Of a stretch of 64,000 nucleotides of DNA, positions 1 through 10,340 are shown piece after piece (the first letter of the stretch is position 1; each line of letters opens with the position of its first letter). The position numbers and the translations under genes were made by a program. Source of the DNA: Rhynchopus euleeides (taxonomy: Eukaryota; Euglenozoa; Diplonemea; Diplonemida; Diplonemidae); contig OY723282.1 of NCBI GenBank assembly GCA_963210315.1, forward strand, positions 1,736,001-1,800,000. Reading direction: 5' to 3'. The notes beneath the pieces were generated by a model. The model ran no database searches, was not told the origin of the DNA, and was given only the letters and a program-made list of their open reading frames with translations.

Positions 1-612
1 CCTCTGCAAGGGTACTCATTGCCCCTCGTTCCTCTCACCCCGCCCCCTGGGCGCCCCTGTTTCGAAAACAAAGGCCGTTGGGCAATCTGACTCGAAACCT
101 CCAGCAGTGGCTACCGGCTTCCTGTTTGATGCGCCAAGCAGGCCACTCACTACAGCTAAAGTCAAGGCATGGAGGTGGTTACTTCCCCCTTGCGCGATTG
201 ACCCCATTCCCCACAAGGTTCGTCTGTCGAAGATCCATCGGCAGAAACGTTTCCGAGCCCGGGCTTTCCCTTTTGACCCCCCCCGCCAGATCAGGCGTTC
301 ATCAGACTTCCTTCCCAGTAAGTGGAAGGTCCCGCGCTATTTTCAACGCGCGGCCGAGGTATCACCCTCCGAGCTTCATTCGGTGGAGCCTCCGACCTTC
401 AGTGTTCACGTGCCTTTCCCTATTTTAACAAAAGAAAGGAGCAGATCGCGCCCGTGTGGTGTGACTTAGTAAATGACTTGGATAGCGTATCAGTTCTCGT
501 GCGTCGTCTTTCGTAGACGTTCTGTACGATGCGGATCCGCTAATCCAACATAGCAAACGTTTTTTTGTGATTTTTTGTGATTTTTTTGTGGGTTTTTGTG
601 TTTTTTTGTTTT
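1..612 (+). mobile_element. 3' end of an upstream non-LTR retrotransposon copy
   Basis: The reading frame ending at 469 finishes in the same residues (PCGVT) as the large element downstream, and both share a stretch reading CCGCGCT.TTTTCAACGCG and the GTGTGGTGT block around the stop. After the stop comes a ~90-base 3' UTR and a T-rich tail of TTTTTTTGTGA-type units at 560-612, matching the tail near 6772-6803. Only the C-terminal part of the coding region lies in the window; the copies have diverged considerably, so this is an older or different subfamily member. Its tail touches the truncated 5' end of the next copy directly. Confidence 0.7.
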
Positions 613-3600
613 CCTCCATGTCTTCGTGGTGTACGCGCACTCGGGGTGCGACAACAAAACAGTGGCTGCCAGGGAGGCCCTCCTGAACTCTGTGTTGTTC
701 GAGGCGCAGGCGCAGGTGGGTGGTGCTCCAGCGGTGGTACTGGGGGACCTCAACACGGATGTTGCGCGGTCGCCAACCCTCCGCAGAGCACTGGAGAATG
801 AGTGGGTCGACGCAGCGGTGCTCCAGGCTGCGAGGAGCGGCGATGACCCCCCGCCGACCTACACCTCTACACGTGCCAGCTCGCGAATCGACTACGTCCT
901 GATGAACCGAGTCGCAGCGCAAAGTTTCGTGAGCTGCTCGACCTCGCTGGCTGGGGTGCCGAACCACTCGCTGGTGAGTGTCACGCTGGACTCGCTCGCC
1001 TTCGCGCAGGAGACCCTGAGGTACAAGGTGCCCCGTGCAATTCCTGCACCCCCCCGGTCACCTGACGCGGACGAGACACCCCCGGAGCCACCCGACCTTG
1101 CGCCGTTCTACGACGCGGTGAAACGGGAAGCAGTCGAGGATGCGTGGATGATTCTTTCTGGGTTGTGCGAGCGTCATCTGCTGGACGGGAGCGAGGTGGC
1201 GGCGTCAGAGGAGCGGTCATACCTCGGGAGAGGCGCAGCGCGAGAACCGCAGCGGGTACGTGTGGCGGCGCCGAGCTCCGCCACCTTGGGCACAGTCGCG
1301 ACGGCGAAGGAGCTGAGGTACAGCGCGACCATCAGCCGCATGGAGCACTACGTGCGCGCTCGCTCCTGCGTAAAAAGTGGTCCGGGCGCGGTGTCGGGGC
1401 AACTTGTCCGCTGCTGGCGCAAGTGTCGCAGCGTCCTACGTGAACTACCTCAGGAGTGTGGGGTGACGAGCCACCTGCTGGGCTCCGTCCCCGACGTCGC
1501 GACTGTGAAGAAGCTGCTGCATGCTGTGCGCGGACGCCTTCACGACATCAACCGAGAGGCGTGCAAGGCACGGAAACAGCGTTGGCGGGGGACTGTGCGC
1601 CAGATGTTCGCCTCCGACCGCAAAAGCCTTGTGACTGTCCTGAAGGGTAGCCCGGGCCAAGCCGCCGACACGGTGAAGAAGGGGAACGGTGAGCTGACGG
1701 CGAAGGTGTCGGAGATGGACGCCATCCTCATGGAAGCCTGGGCACCTATCCACCGGATGTACACGGGCGACAGGGCGGAGCCGGAGTTCGCGCCTTTCGC
1801 ACGGGAGTACGACGGGCTGTTCGAGGAGCACCCTATGCAGGTGGAAGACATCAGCGGCTCCGACCTGCTCGAAATGTTAAAGCGGAGGAAGAAGAAGTCT
1901 GCTGCGTGTGGTGTCGACGGATGGCGCATGGACGAGCTGCAGCGGCTGCCCCTCCCTCTCATGGACGGGTTTGCTGCCTTCTTCAACCTGGTGGAACGGA
2001 CGGGGAAATGGCCGAAGGGGCTGCTCACGGCCCTGGTGTCGCTGATCCCGAAGAGCGAAGACCTCTCGCCAACGAACCTCCGGCCTATCACGGTCACCAG
2101 TGCGGTATACCGCCTGTGGGCGTGCCGCCGTCTCATCGACATAATGAAGTGGCAGGAGACGTGGGCCCTGGACACGCAGCACGGCTTCCGCCAGGGGCAT
2201 AGGTGCGAGGATGTCCTCATAGAGCTAACGACCCTGATTGAGGAGACCCTCCTGGATGATTCCAAACAGCTGTACCTGCTGGCCCTGGACTTCCAGAAGT
2301 GCTTCGACCGGGTGCCCCAGAAGCTCGTCTTGGAGCTGGCGGAGGCCATGGGGCTGCACCAGCGCATCCTACGCCCCCTCAAGACGATGTACAGTGGGCT
2401 GAAAAGAAGGTTCAAGCTGCCCTTAGGTGTTGGCGGGCGCTTCGAGGTGACCAACGGGATCCTGCAGGGCTGCCCTATATCGGTCATCCTGATCAACGCC
2501 CTCCTCTCGGTCATGTTCAAGGCCGTCGACGTGCGCGTGCCATCAGTGTCTTCGCAGTCCTTCGCCGACGATGGGACGCTTGTATCTCAGGAGGATGAGG
2601 CGTCGGTGCAGCAGGCTGTCGATGTCGTGGTAGGCTTCTGCAACATCACCGGCATGGCCCTCAACGTCAAGAAGACGGTGGCGATGGGGATCCCGAGGGG
2701 CTCGTCGGGTTTCAGGAGACAACACCCATACGTGGGACAGGTGCGTGTTCAGGACAACATCCTCCCGACTGAGACAGCGTCGAAGATCCTCGGTGCAAAG
2801 GCCTGCGTCTCTGACAAGGTGCAGGTGCGCCGCAACGACGCGCGACTCGAGAGCCATAAACCCCTGCTCATGCGACTTCCGACCTCTCCGCTGAGCACAC
2901 GACAACGGGCGGAAATTGTGGCGTCTAATGTCGTGTCGAGCACGGTGTCGGGCGGAGCGTTTGCCCCTCTGTCGAAGACGGCGACGCAGCGTCTTCGAAG
3001 CCGTCTCACAACAGGCATCCTCGGCGTCAAGCACCCCTCCCGCAGTGTAGGCGCGATGCTCACCATCCTGCACAAGGCCCACCGTGTAGATCCGGCGATA
3101 GCCAACTCTTACCGGATCCTGTGCAATCTCTTCGACACGTGTGTGCGCATCCCACACATGGTGGACAGGATGAACCGAATCGCTGTGCTGTACGAGGAAC
3201 ACCCGACCCTATCCTCTGCTGACGCCCTCGGCCCTGTGGGCATCGCGATCTCGGTCGCCCTTCCTGCTGCTGGACTAGAGTGGGGCGATGACATCCGTGA
3301 CTGTGCCATCGGGGATATGTGTCTCGCTGGTGAACCACGGTCCTCCCGGAACCATGCGCTGCGCGACAATCTGCGGCGGCAGGGCTGGAAGGCGCTGGCG
3401 AAGCACCGTCCTTCCTTCTCGGGGATCGAAAACGGTGTGGACTACGACAGGACGAACGCGCTCCGCCTGGAGACGAAGGACGGGAACCTCTCGCGGGCGC
3501 TGACGGTGGTGCTTGCTGGTGGTGTCTTCTTTGCGACGCGATGGGGGCGCAACGGCGCCTACGTCTCTGGTGGCAGGCGTGCGACGACAGACGAGACGTC

Positions 3601-6600
3601 GGACTCCTCATCCCATGCCCCATCTCCCTCACCGGCTGCTGACGCGGCTATGGCAGGGGACGAAGAGGATGAAGAAGCTGAGGAAGAGGAGGAGTGCGAG
3701 TACGAAGAGGAGGAGGACGAGGAGCAGGAAGACGCCGATCTTCTTGGTTCTCAGGATTCCTTCGACTGGGATATCGTGTCCAATCCGGCGGCGGAAGAGG
3801 CAGACGTGCGGGACCCCAAGCTGTGTGTACACTGCGATGGTGCGGACAGTGACACGCCTGATCACCTTTGGTGGGCATGCAGTGCGTTTGACTCCGTCAG
3901 GTCTCAACCTCAGTTCGAACCCCTGCTGCAGCTGGACCGCTCAGAGTGGCCCCCGTGCCTTGCGAGATACGGCGTGGTGCCAGAGGGATTCCAGGTAGAC
4001 GAGACCTTGCTGCACACGCTGATGGGGCGCATCGTGCTGAAGCGGTGGGAGCTCGAGGCGAAGATGCGGCGCTCTGGACCCCTCGTGCACCCCTGGACGG
4101 CTGCTCTCTCCTGGCCAGCAGAGACTTTTGACTTCGACGTATCCAGTATCCCAGAGAAGCCAGCAGCGCGGCTGTGGCCGTATAGCGCTGCGTCTCTCAG
4201 GGCGATACTTGCGTGGCTCGCAGCGCTCCAATGGACGAAGCAAGGCACGGTGTCGAACATCGAGCTCGCCCTTGACTTCGAGGTCTTCACAGGGAAGGCG
4301 TTACAGCCCTCGGAGCGCTCGGCACGAACCTCCAACCCCGCGATGGCCGAGCGTGGCAACCTCCTCTGGACGATGATGGGCTGCCTGAAGAGGCTATGCG
4401 ACCAGCTAAGCCTTCCTACCCCGTGGCCTGCGCGACGCGAGGACCGGGTCGGCTCCCTCTGCTCGGTAGGCGCTGGAGAGGTCTGGGGCGGGATGACACC
4501 TCGGCCCGTGTTCGCAGGTGGGGCAGAGACGATCACGGCGTTAGAGGCGAGTGCAGAACAGGCATGTGCGGCCGCAGGCGTCGATGCAGACGGCAATATC
4601 GTGAGGTGGGGAACAAACGTGTTCCCAGACTACACTGGGATCCCCCGGACCACGCGAGCCTCACAATGGGATGGGCCACGCCCGCCCCCGCCGCGCAGCG
4701 CTATACCTGTACCAGTGCCGCGGTCGCTCGCGAGCACGTCTCTGGGCCCCCGGAAAGTGTGCAACGCGCATTCGAAACCGAAATGCGACGAGTGCGATAC
4801 CGCCAAGCGGAATTACGCACTGACGATAGCTGCGTGTTGCCGCGTCCACCACCACCACGCGGACGGCCTGAAGGTGATGTGCTGTGAGACACACCACATG
4901 ACGCGGTGCGGCACCTGCGCCAATGTGAAGACATGCTGCGCGGCCGGCCACCATGGGCGCGCCCCCAGGGTCGACCAAGTTGCGAGCACGGATGACGACA
5001 GCAGCAGCTGCGATGACGATTCTGACAGCGAGGGAGAGGAGGGCAGCTCTGGTGCCACTGAGCATGATGGAGACGACGCTGATGATGCGGGCTCCACCAG
5101 CGAGGAAGTCCCTCCCTCGTCTGTGATGGATAGCGACACGACGGCTGCGGCTGCGGTAAAACGCACCGCCATCGTTCTGGACGCCTCCGACGAGGACTCG
5201 ATGGGGCAGGATGCCGTGAAACGCACCGCCATTTGTTTAGATCACTCTGACGAGGGCCCGTCCCTCTGGGGGGCTGGGATAGTGTGTGTGCGACAGCCAG
5301 AGTGGGACATGTGTGCGTCTCTTCTTCTTCTTTGGCCGGGCGTGATTGAGCATTTGGCTCTTCACTGCCCCGACGATCAGCCCAGTGAGGGCGAGTTGGG
5401 TTCTTCTGCGGAGTCATCTGCGCTGACCCCACGCGAATTTCCTGGTTTTCTTTTCTCGCCTTCCCCTCGAATGAATACCCCTGCTTCCCCTACCCCGCGT
5501 AAGATGGGTGCAGAGCACGTTACGCTTGATGCGGATGAATCGTCGGGCTCCCAGCCTGATGATGCTCGTCTCGCTCCACCAGCAGACACAGCACCGCTTC
5601 CGGCGCCCTCTCCGGCTCCGGAGCTCGTGCTGCACACAGACCTGCTGGACGGGCTACAGAACCCGCAGACGGGCTCGCCGCCCCTCCCAGAGAGCGCCAC
5701 GCAACGGAGATCTCCGAGCCCTTACGTGGGGCGCCGCCTTCCTTTCTCTCCCTCTCTCCCCTCTGAGTCCTCGGTACCCCGCGCGCAGAAGCGGGTAGCA
5801 CCCATACAGGAGACAGGCGCATCTGCCCTGGGGCAACGCTCCTTTAACAACAGAAGAGTAGAACCTCAACCCCCCGTGTCCCCTGGTTCACCGATTTCAG
5901 CGTCAAGCCTTCGGCCTGACGAGGATAGTATCATGCCCCCATCAGAACTTGCTTCCCCCCTTCCTCTCTCGCCTGCACCTTCCCTTGTTGTGGATGACTC
6001 GCCGGGCTTTCAGCCCGTCGACACTCGGCTTAGTCCCCCATCAGACACTGTGTCACCCCCACCACCCTCTCCATGTCAGGAGCCCCTAGTGCCTTTAGAC
6101 CCTGCAACCCCCTCTCTTCCCGACTGGCAGGCAGAAACGCCGTCTCACCAGGGGAGCGACACGCTCTCCCACGAGTGCACGTCGCCGAGCCCTTGCGTGG
6201 GGCGTCGACTTCCTTTCTCCCCTTCCTCCCCTTCTGAGTCCTCGGTTCCCCGCGCGCAGAAACGTGTAGCGCACATGCGGGAGGCAGACGAATCTGCCCT
6301 GGAGCGATGCTCGTTTCATAACAACAGAGCAGGTTTTCCTTCCTCCCGCACGATCATCAGCACAGCTAGATCAGGCGTGCCTTCCCCTTTCCCACGGGCC
6401 TCACACGCCTTGCGCTTCTTGGAGCGCAAGACACGTGCTGTCCGTCCTTCTCGTTCACGTTTCCTCCAGAAGCGGGTGTTGCGTGCGGTTCCGAAGCGCA
6501 CCCGCTGCATCCCCTCTCCCACCATCTTTCGTTCGGCGGCTATTCCGCGCTCTTTTCAACGCGTCGTCGCGAAGATTGCGCCTCAGTATCAGCAGGCGCA

Positions 6601-6682
6601 ATCTTCGGCTTCCAGTGTGTGTGTGTCCCCCCTCCTTTACAGCGCAACGAGGAGGAGAGCGAAACCGTGTGGTGTCACGTAG
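596..6682 (+). CDS. Endonuclease-reverse transcriptase polyprotein, N-terminally truncated
   Basis: The frame encodes a LINE-type ORF2 protein. Residues ~10-130 are the C-terminal part of an EEP/APE-like endonuclease, with YAHSG, GDLNTD and, near 120-130, the closing NHSLV motif. Reverse transcriptase covers ~380-720: GVDGW near 440, ALDFQKCFDRVP near 562, GCPIS near 622 and the catalytic FADD at 656-659. A very acidic stretch (~1020-1050) precedes a CX2CX9HX4C zinc knuckle (~1077). A second Cys/His-rich region lies at ~1387-1450. The Ser/Pro-rich C-terminal third contains two copies of a segment with GRRLPFSPS and SVPRAQKRVA (nucleotides ~5701-5870 and ~6187-6340). Two short hydrophobic-acidic motifs (IVLDASDED, ICLDHSDEG) resemble SUMO-interacting motifs. 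The ATG at 596 lies in the previous element's tail, so the native start is missing and the true coding part begins near 627. Confidence 0.88.
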   Translation: MCFFVFLHVFVVYAHSGCDNKTVAAREALLNSVLFEAQAQVGGAPAVVLGDLNTDVARSPTLRRALENEWVDAAVLQAARSGDDPPPTYTSTRASSRIDYVLMNRVAAQSFVSCSTSLAGVPNHSLVSVTLDSLAFAQETLRYKVPRAIPAPPRSPDADETPPEPPDLAPFYDAVKREAVEDAWMILSGLCERHLLDGSEVAASEERSYLGRGAAREPQRVRVAAPSSATLGTVATAKELRYSATISRMEHYVRARSCVKSGPGAVSGQLVRCWRKCRSVLRELPQECGVTSHLLGSVPDVATVKKLLHAVRGRLHDINREACKARKQRWRGTVRQMFASDRKSLVTVLKGSPGQAADTVKKGNGELTAKVSEMDAILMEAWAPIHRMYTGDRAEPEFAPFAREYDGLFEEHPMQVEDISGSDLLEMLKRRKKKSAACGVDGWRMDELQRLPLPLMDGFAAFFNLVERTGKWPKGLLTALVSLIPKSEDLSPTNLRPITVTSAVYRLWACRRLIDIMKWQETWALDTQHGFRQGHRCEDVLIELTTLIEETLLDDSKQLYLLALDFQKCFDRVPQKLVLELAEAMGLHQRILRPLKTMYSGLKRRFKLPLGVGGRFEVTNGILQGCPISVILINALLSVMFKAVDVRVPSVSSQSFADDGTLVSQEDEASVQQAVDVVVGFCNITGMALNVKKTVAMGIPRGSSGFRRQHPYVGQVRVQDNILPTETASKILGAKACVSDKVQVRRNDARLESHKPLLMRLPTSPLSTRQRAEIVASNVVSSTVSGGAFAPLSKTATQRLRSRLTTGILGVKHPSRSVGAMLTILHKAHRVDPAIANSYRILCNLFDTCVRIPHMVDRMNRIAVLYEEHPTLSSADALGPVGIAISVALPAAGLEWGDDIRDCAIGDMCLAGEPRSSRNHALRDNLRRQGWKALAKHRPSFSGIENGVDYDRTNALRLETKDGNLSRALTVVLAGGVFFATRWGRNGAYVSGGRRATTDETSDSSSHAPSPSPAADAAMAGDEEDEEAEEEEECEYEEEEDEEQEDADLLGSQDSFDWDIVSNPAAEEADVRDPKLCVHCDGADSDTPDHLWWACSAFDSVRSQPQFEPLLQLDRSEWPPCLARYGVVPEGFQVDETLLHTLMGRIVLKRWELEAKMRRSGPLVHPWTAALSWPAETFDFDVSSIPEKPAARLWPYSAASLRAILAWLAALQWTKQGTVSNIELALDFEVFTGKALQPSERSARTSNPAMAERGNLLWTMMGCLKRLCDQLSLPTPWPARREDRVGSLCSVGAGEVWGGMTPRPVFAGGAETITALEASAEQACAAAGVDADGNIVRWGTNVFPDYTGIPRTTRASQWDGPRPPPPRSAIPVPVPRSLASTSLGPRKVCNAHSKPKCDECDTAKRNYALTIAACCRVHHHHADGLKVMCCETHHMTRCGTCANVKTCCAAGHHGRAPRVDQVASTDDDSSSCDDDSDSEGEEGSSGATEHDGDDADDAGSTSEEVPPSSVMDSDTTAAAAVKRTAIVLDASDEDSMGQDAVKRTAICLDHSDEGPSLWGAGIVCVRQPEWDMCASLLLLWPGVIEHLALHCPDDQPSEGELGSSAESSALTPREFPGFLFSPSPRMNTPASPTPRKMGAEHVTLDADESSGSQPDDARLAPPADTAPLPAPSPAPELVLHTDLLDGLQNPQTGSPPLPESATQRRSPSPYVGRRLPFSPSLPSESSVPRAQKRVAPIQETGASALGQRSFNNRRVEPQPPVSPGSPISASSLRPDEDSIMPPSELASPLPLSPAPSLVVDDSPGFQPVDTRLSPPSDTVSPPPPSPCQEPLVPLDPATPSLPDWQAETPSHQGSDTLSHECTSPSPCVGRRLPFSPSSPSESSVPRAQKRVAHMREADESALERCSFHNNRAGFPSSRTIISTARSGVPSPFPRASHALRFLERKTRAVRPSRSRFLQKRVLRAVPKRTRCIPSPTIFRSAAIPRSFQRVVAKIAPQYQQAQSSASSVCVSPLLYSATRRRAKPCGVT

Positions 6683-6803
6683 AGCAAGAGTAGGATAGCG
6701 GGCCCGGTTCCTCACGGTATGGTCCTTCGGGGCCAGGCTGCGATGCCAGCACGCTAACCCAAATTGCAATACGTTTTTTTGTGATTTTTTGTGATTTTTT
6801 TTT
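613..6803 (+). mobile_element. 5'-truncated non-LTR (LINE-type) retrotransposon
   Basis: The element starts abruptly inside the endonuclease coding region, just after the T-rich tail of the preceding copy, and ends in its own T-rich tail (TTTTTTTGTGA-type units, about 6772-6803). Truncation at the 5' end is the usual outcome of incomplete target-primed reverse transcription. No target-site duplication can be defined because the 5' junction lies in low-complexity T-rich sequence. Its long frame has no internal stop, so the insertion is fairly recent, but the missing endonuclease N terminus means this copy should not be autonomous. Confidence 0.8.
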
Positions 6804-7325
6804 GACCAGAAAAAATTTCGACTGGCCCGACAGCCCCATTAGTACGTTTATTTGACCCCCCCCCCCCCCTGTAAAAAGAAAATGTTAAAATTAAATAAAT
6901 CGGGCATTTTCCCAGAAAGGCGGTTTATAACAAATACCATTTATTCTGCAGGGGACGGTATATTGGAATCGTTGGGGGAGGGGGCGGGGGGGAACCCGGG
7001 GGTCACCCCAAAGAACGAAACCCGGGCGGGACGACCCAGCTTCCGGGATCCGCGACGGTTGAAAATATAGAAAATCATGTCACATCTTTGGACCGAGAGA
7101 GAGCAGCTGTGTGGTGAAGTGCGATGCACTGCAGCTTTGACGAACCCCCCACCCCCCGACCCCCCTCCCCTCTGCGGTATCATCTTGAAGAATCTCGCAT
7201 CACACACTGCCAAAGAAGATGAGTGCTCAGCTGAGCCTGTATTCACGACATCGTTCTCCAGGAACGATCCCGCAAGAGCCCCAGTTGTGTTGGGAGTACC
7301 TCGGTTTTGCCCAAACGGTAGGAAC
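6804..7325. other. Intergenic, no gene seen
   Basis: This stretch joins the retrotransposon tail to the upstream region of the first ankyrin gene. It has a C run at ~6857-6870, an AT-rich patch and a G-rich patch. Frames are short and do not resemble proteins. Confidence 0.5.
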
Positions 7326-7405
7326 TTTCTCACACACACACCCACAGGCTTCCCGCTGCGTTGCACACACGATTGCAACCAGGGGGCTCAGCGGTGTGAA
7401 GGAAG
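7326..7405 (+). promoter_or_regulatory. Leader shared by the two ankyrin genes
   Basis: From TTCTCACACACA onward this stretch is nearly identical to 15590-15666, and both end at the ATG of an ankyrin gene. A CCACAG followed by GCTTCCCGCTG (here) or GATTCCCGCTG (second copy) could be a splice or trans-splice acceptor. The homology shows that leader and coding sequence were duplicated together. Function is inferred from position only. Confidence 0.4.
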
Positions 7406-9460
7406 ATGTCAACACCAGCGGGGTCAGATGTGCAGGCCGCGAAGCCTCCAACCACAGCTGATGCTGGGCAGAAGGCGGCTGACACGCTGGATGCGCTCGG
7501 GCGCATTGTCGCTGCTTCATTCGACTGCAGAGAGGCTGTGCGCATGCTCATCACGGAAGGAAAGGCTGATGTGAACAAGGCCAACAACGACGGTGCGACT
7601 CCGTGTTATATTGTGGCTGAGAAAGGACACGCTGACGCATTGCGCATCCTCATCATCGAAGGGCAAGCTGATGTGAACAAGGCCGACAACGACGGTGCGA
7701 CGCCGTGTTTTATTGCGGCTCAGGAAGGGCACGCTGCCGCATTGCGCATCCTCATCATCGAAGGACAAGCTGATGTGAACAAGGCCGACAGCGACGGTGT
7801 CACGCCATGTTTTATGGCGGCTCAGGAAGGGCACGCTGCCGCATTGCGCATCCTCATCATCGAAGGACAAGCTGATGTGAACAAGGCCTCCAACGACGGT
7901 GCGGCGCCGTGTTATATTGCGGCTCAGGAAGGACATACTGACGCATTGCGCATCCTCATCACAGAAGGACAAGCTGATGTGAACAAGGCCTACAACAACG
8001 GTGCGACGCCGTGTTTTTTTGCGGCTAAGCAAGGACACGCTGACGCATTGCGCATGCTCATCATCGAAGGACAAGCTGATGTGAACAAGGCCAATAACAA
8101 CGGTGCGACGCCGTGTTTTATTGCGGCTCTTAAAGGACACACTGACGCATTGCGCATCCTCATCACAGAAGGACAAGCTGATGTGAACAAGGCCTACAAC
8201 AACGGTGCGACGCCGTGTTTTATTGCGTCTAAGCAAGGACACACTGACGCATTGCGCATGCTCATCATCGAAGGACAAGCTGATGTGAACAAGGCCGACA
8301 ACAAGGGTGCGACGCCGTGTTTTATTGCGGCTAAGCAAGGACACGCTGACGCATTGCGCATCCTCATCATCGAAGGACAAGCTGATGTGAACAAGGCCGG
8401 CAACAAGGGTGCGACGCCGTGTTTTATTGCGGCTCATAAAGGACACGCTGACGCATTGCGCATCCTCATCATCGGACAAGCTGATGTGAACAAGGCCTAC
8501 AACGACGGTGCGACGCCGTGTTTTCTTGCGGCTCATCAAGGACACACTGACGCATTGCACATCCTCATCACGGAAGGACAAGCTGATGTGAACAAGGCCG
8601 ACAACGACGGTGTGACGCCGTGTTTTGTGGCGGCTCAGAAAGGACACGCTGACGTATTACGCATCCTCATCATCGAAGGACAAGCTGATGTGAACACGGC
8701 CTGCAACGACGGTGGCACGGCATGTTTTATGGCGGCTCAGGAAGGGCACGCTGACGCATTGCGCATCCTCGTCATCGAAGGACAAGCTGATGTGAACAAG
8801 GCCTCCAACGACGGTGCGACGCCGTGTATTATTGCGGCTCAGAAAGGACACGCAGACGCGTTGCGCATCCTCATCATCGAAGGGCAAGCTGACGTGAACA
8901 AGGCCTCCAACGACGGTGAGACGCCGTGTTCTATTGCGGCTTGTGTAGGACACACTGACGCATTGCGCATCCTCATCACAGAAGGGCAAGCTGATGTGAA
9001 CAAGGCCAACAACAACGGTGCGACGCCGTGTTTTATTGCGGCTTGTGAAGGACACACTGACGCATTGCGCATCCTCATCATCGAAGGACAAGCTGATGTG
9101 AACAAGGCCTCTAACACCGGTGCGACGCCGTGTTTTATTGCGGCTCAGAAAGGGCACACTGACGCATTGCGGATCCTCATCACGGAAGGACAAGCTGATG
9201 TGAACAAGGCCTGCAACGACGGTGCGACGCCCTGTTTTGTTGCGGCTGAGACAGGACACGCTGACGCATTGCGCATCCTCATCACGGAAGGTCAAGCTGA
9301 TGTGAACAAGGCCGACAACAACGGTGCGACGCCGTGTGTTATTGCGGCTAAGCAAGGACACGCTGACGCATTGCGCATCCTCCATAGATGTGCCGCCCCT
9401 GTAAAAAAAAGGGCAAAAATGGCGAAAAGAAATTCCTCAAAAATTGCGTTTCGCCCCTGA
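7406..9460 (+). CDS. Ankyrin-repeat protein, 18 near-identical repeats
   Basis: The 684-residue product has a short N-terminal region (1-42) and then 18 tandem 34-residue repeats (102 bp each), roughly residues 43-653. The repeat reads DALRILIIEGQADVNKA..DGATPCFIAAQKGHA, an ankyrin consensus with an extra residue and an unusual conserved Cys after TP. Repeat 10 has lost one codon (IIGQADVN instead of IIEGQADVN) in frame. After a partial nineteenth repeat (DALRIL) the protein switches to an unrelated basic tail of 25 residues rich in Lys and Ser, so the 3' end was probably replaced or truncated. Ankyrin arrays bind protein partners; no partner is suggested. The near-identity of repeats implies recent expansion or homogenisation. 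The ATG is fixed by the identical start of the paralogue at 15667. Confidence 0.8.
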   Translation: MSTPAGSDVQAAKPPTTADAGQKAADTLDALGRIVAASFDCREAVRMLITEGKADVNKANNDGATPCYIVAEKGHADALRILIIEGQADVNKADNDGATPCFIAAQEGHAAALRILIIEGQADVNKADSDGVTPCFMAAQEGHAAALRILIIEGQADVNKASNDGAAPCYIAAQEGHTDALRILITEGQADVNKAYNNGATPCFFAAKQGHADALRMLIIEGQADVNKANNNGATPCFIAALKGHTDALRILITEGQADVNKAYNNGATPCFIASKQGHTDALRMLIIEGQADVNKADNKGATPCFIAAKQGHADALRILIIEGQADVNKAGNKGATPCFIAAHKGHADALRILIIGQADVNKAYNDGATPCFLAAHQGHTDALHILITEGQADVNKADNDGVTPCFVAAQKGHADVLRILIIEGQADVNTACNDGGTACFMAAQEGHADALRILVIEGQADVNKASNDGATPCIIAAQKGHADALRILIIEGQADVNKASNDGETPCSIAACVGHTDALRILITEGQADVNKANNNGATPCFIAACEGHTDALRILIIEGQADVNKASNTGATPCFIAAQKGHTDALRILITEGQADVNKACNDGATPCFVAAETGHADALRILITEGQADVNKADNNGATPCVIAAKQGHADALRILHRCAAPVKKRAKMAKRNSSKIAFRP

Positions 9461-10340
9461 AACTTTTCCTTAGCCCCTGAAACGCCCTTAGGTTTTGATT
9501 CCGGTGCACACAGACTGGTAGAACGCGCAAATCACCCGCTCGGGCGAGAAGTGTGTTAAGCCTAAAAAGGAGCTGTGGCAGCAATGTGGGCGTGTACTCT
9601 GCATAATTTGCTTCCCTGCCTTATCAGTCTCTTCACCTTCCTTCTGCAGATTAACACCCCGGTTGCACAAACAAAAGGTAACCGGTTGGAAACTATGGGA
9701 AGGCCGTTGTGTTCTACACCCATCGCAAGTCGGTTGAGCGAGTACCTGTGATGGAGGATCTCGCTTCTATGAATCGGTTGCACAAACAAACACATTACGT
9801 ACCGCCGGCTCCTTTTTGGATTTGCAGGTCTTGTGTCAACAATGAGCCTGAAGCCTCCTTGAGGAGTAAGGAACCGGAATCAGAAGTGAAACAGCTGACG
9901 CTACCAAGCTGTCCCGCCTTGGCACAAGCGAGTGTCTGAGGAAGGTGGACTCGGAGCGTCGGGGCGGGTTAGCAGCATTTGGGACGCCAGGAACAGTCGT
10001 CACTTCTGTTGTGCGTGCTTCACCACAACAACCTCTCCCCATTCCCATACCCGTTTATAGGGGGTCTTCGCTGGTCGACAAACTTCGACAAACTTCGTCG
10101 TTCGTCACATAATTAGGAAAACGGCTGTTTCAGGGGGTTTTTCACCGAAGACGGCAGTGTTCTGACGACGACGACAGGGGTCTTCGACAAAAACTTCGTC
10201 AGCGAAGACCCCCCCCCAAAAATGAATTAAAAACCGGTTTTTCGGGGATTCTCGCTGTTCGTCACCTGTCGTCAAATTTCGACAAAATTCGACAATTTTC
10301 ACCTAAACCGACGGAAAATGCACCAAAATGCACCACCCAC
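9461..10340. other. Noncoding; includes a dispersed repeat at 10058-10340
   Basis: No convincing frame is present. The segment from GGGGGTCTTCGCTGGTCG (10058) to the CACCAAAATGCAC block near 10330 is related to 35258-35335, with the same order of GGGGGTCTTCGCTGGTCG, TTCGTCA repeats, TTTTCACCTAA and CACCAAAATGCAC. It is thus a dispersed repeat whose end abuts the first satellite array. TTCGTC/TTCGAC motifs recur many times within it. Confidence 0.5.

Noticed and set aside
78..516. Independent small genes in the first 500 bases
   Set aside because: They are frames of the 3' end of the upstream retrotransposon copy.
7517..9385. Minus-strand frames of 376 and 242 codons across the ankyrin gene
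   Set aside because: Shadow frames of the 102-bp repeat; the plus strand encodes clear ankyrin repeats.
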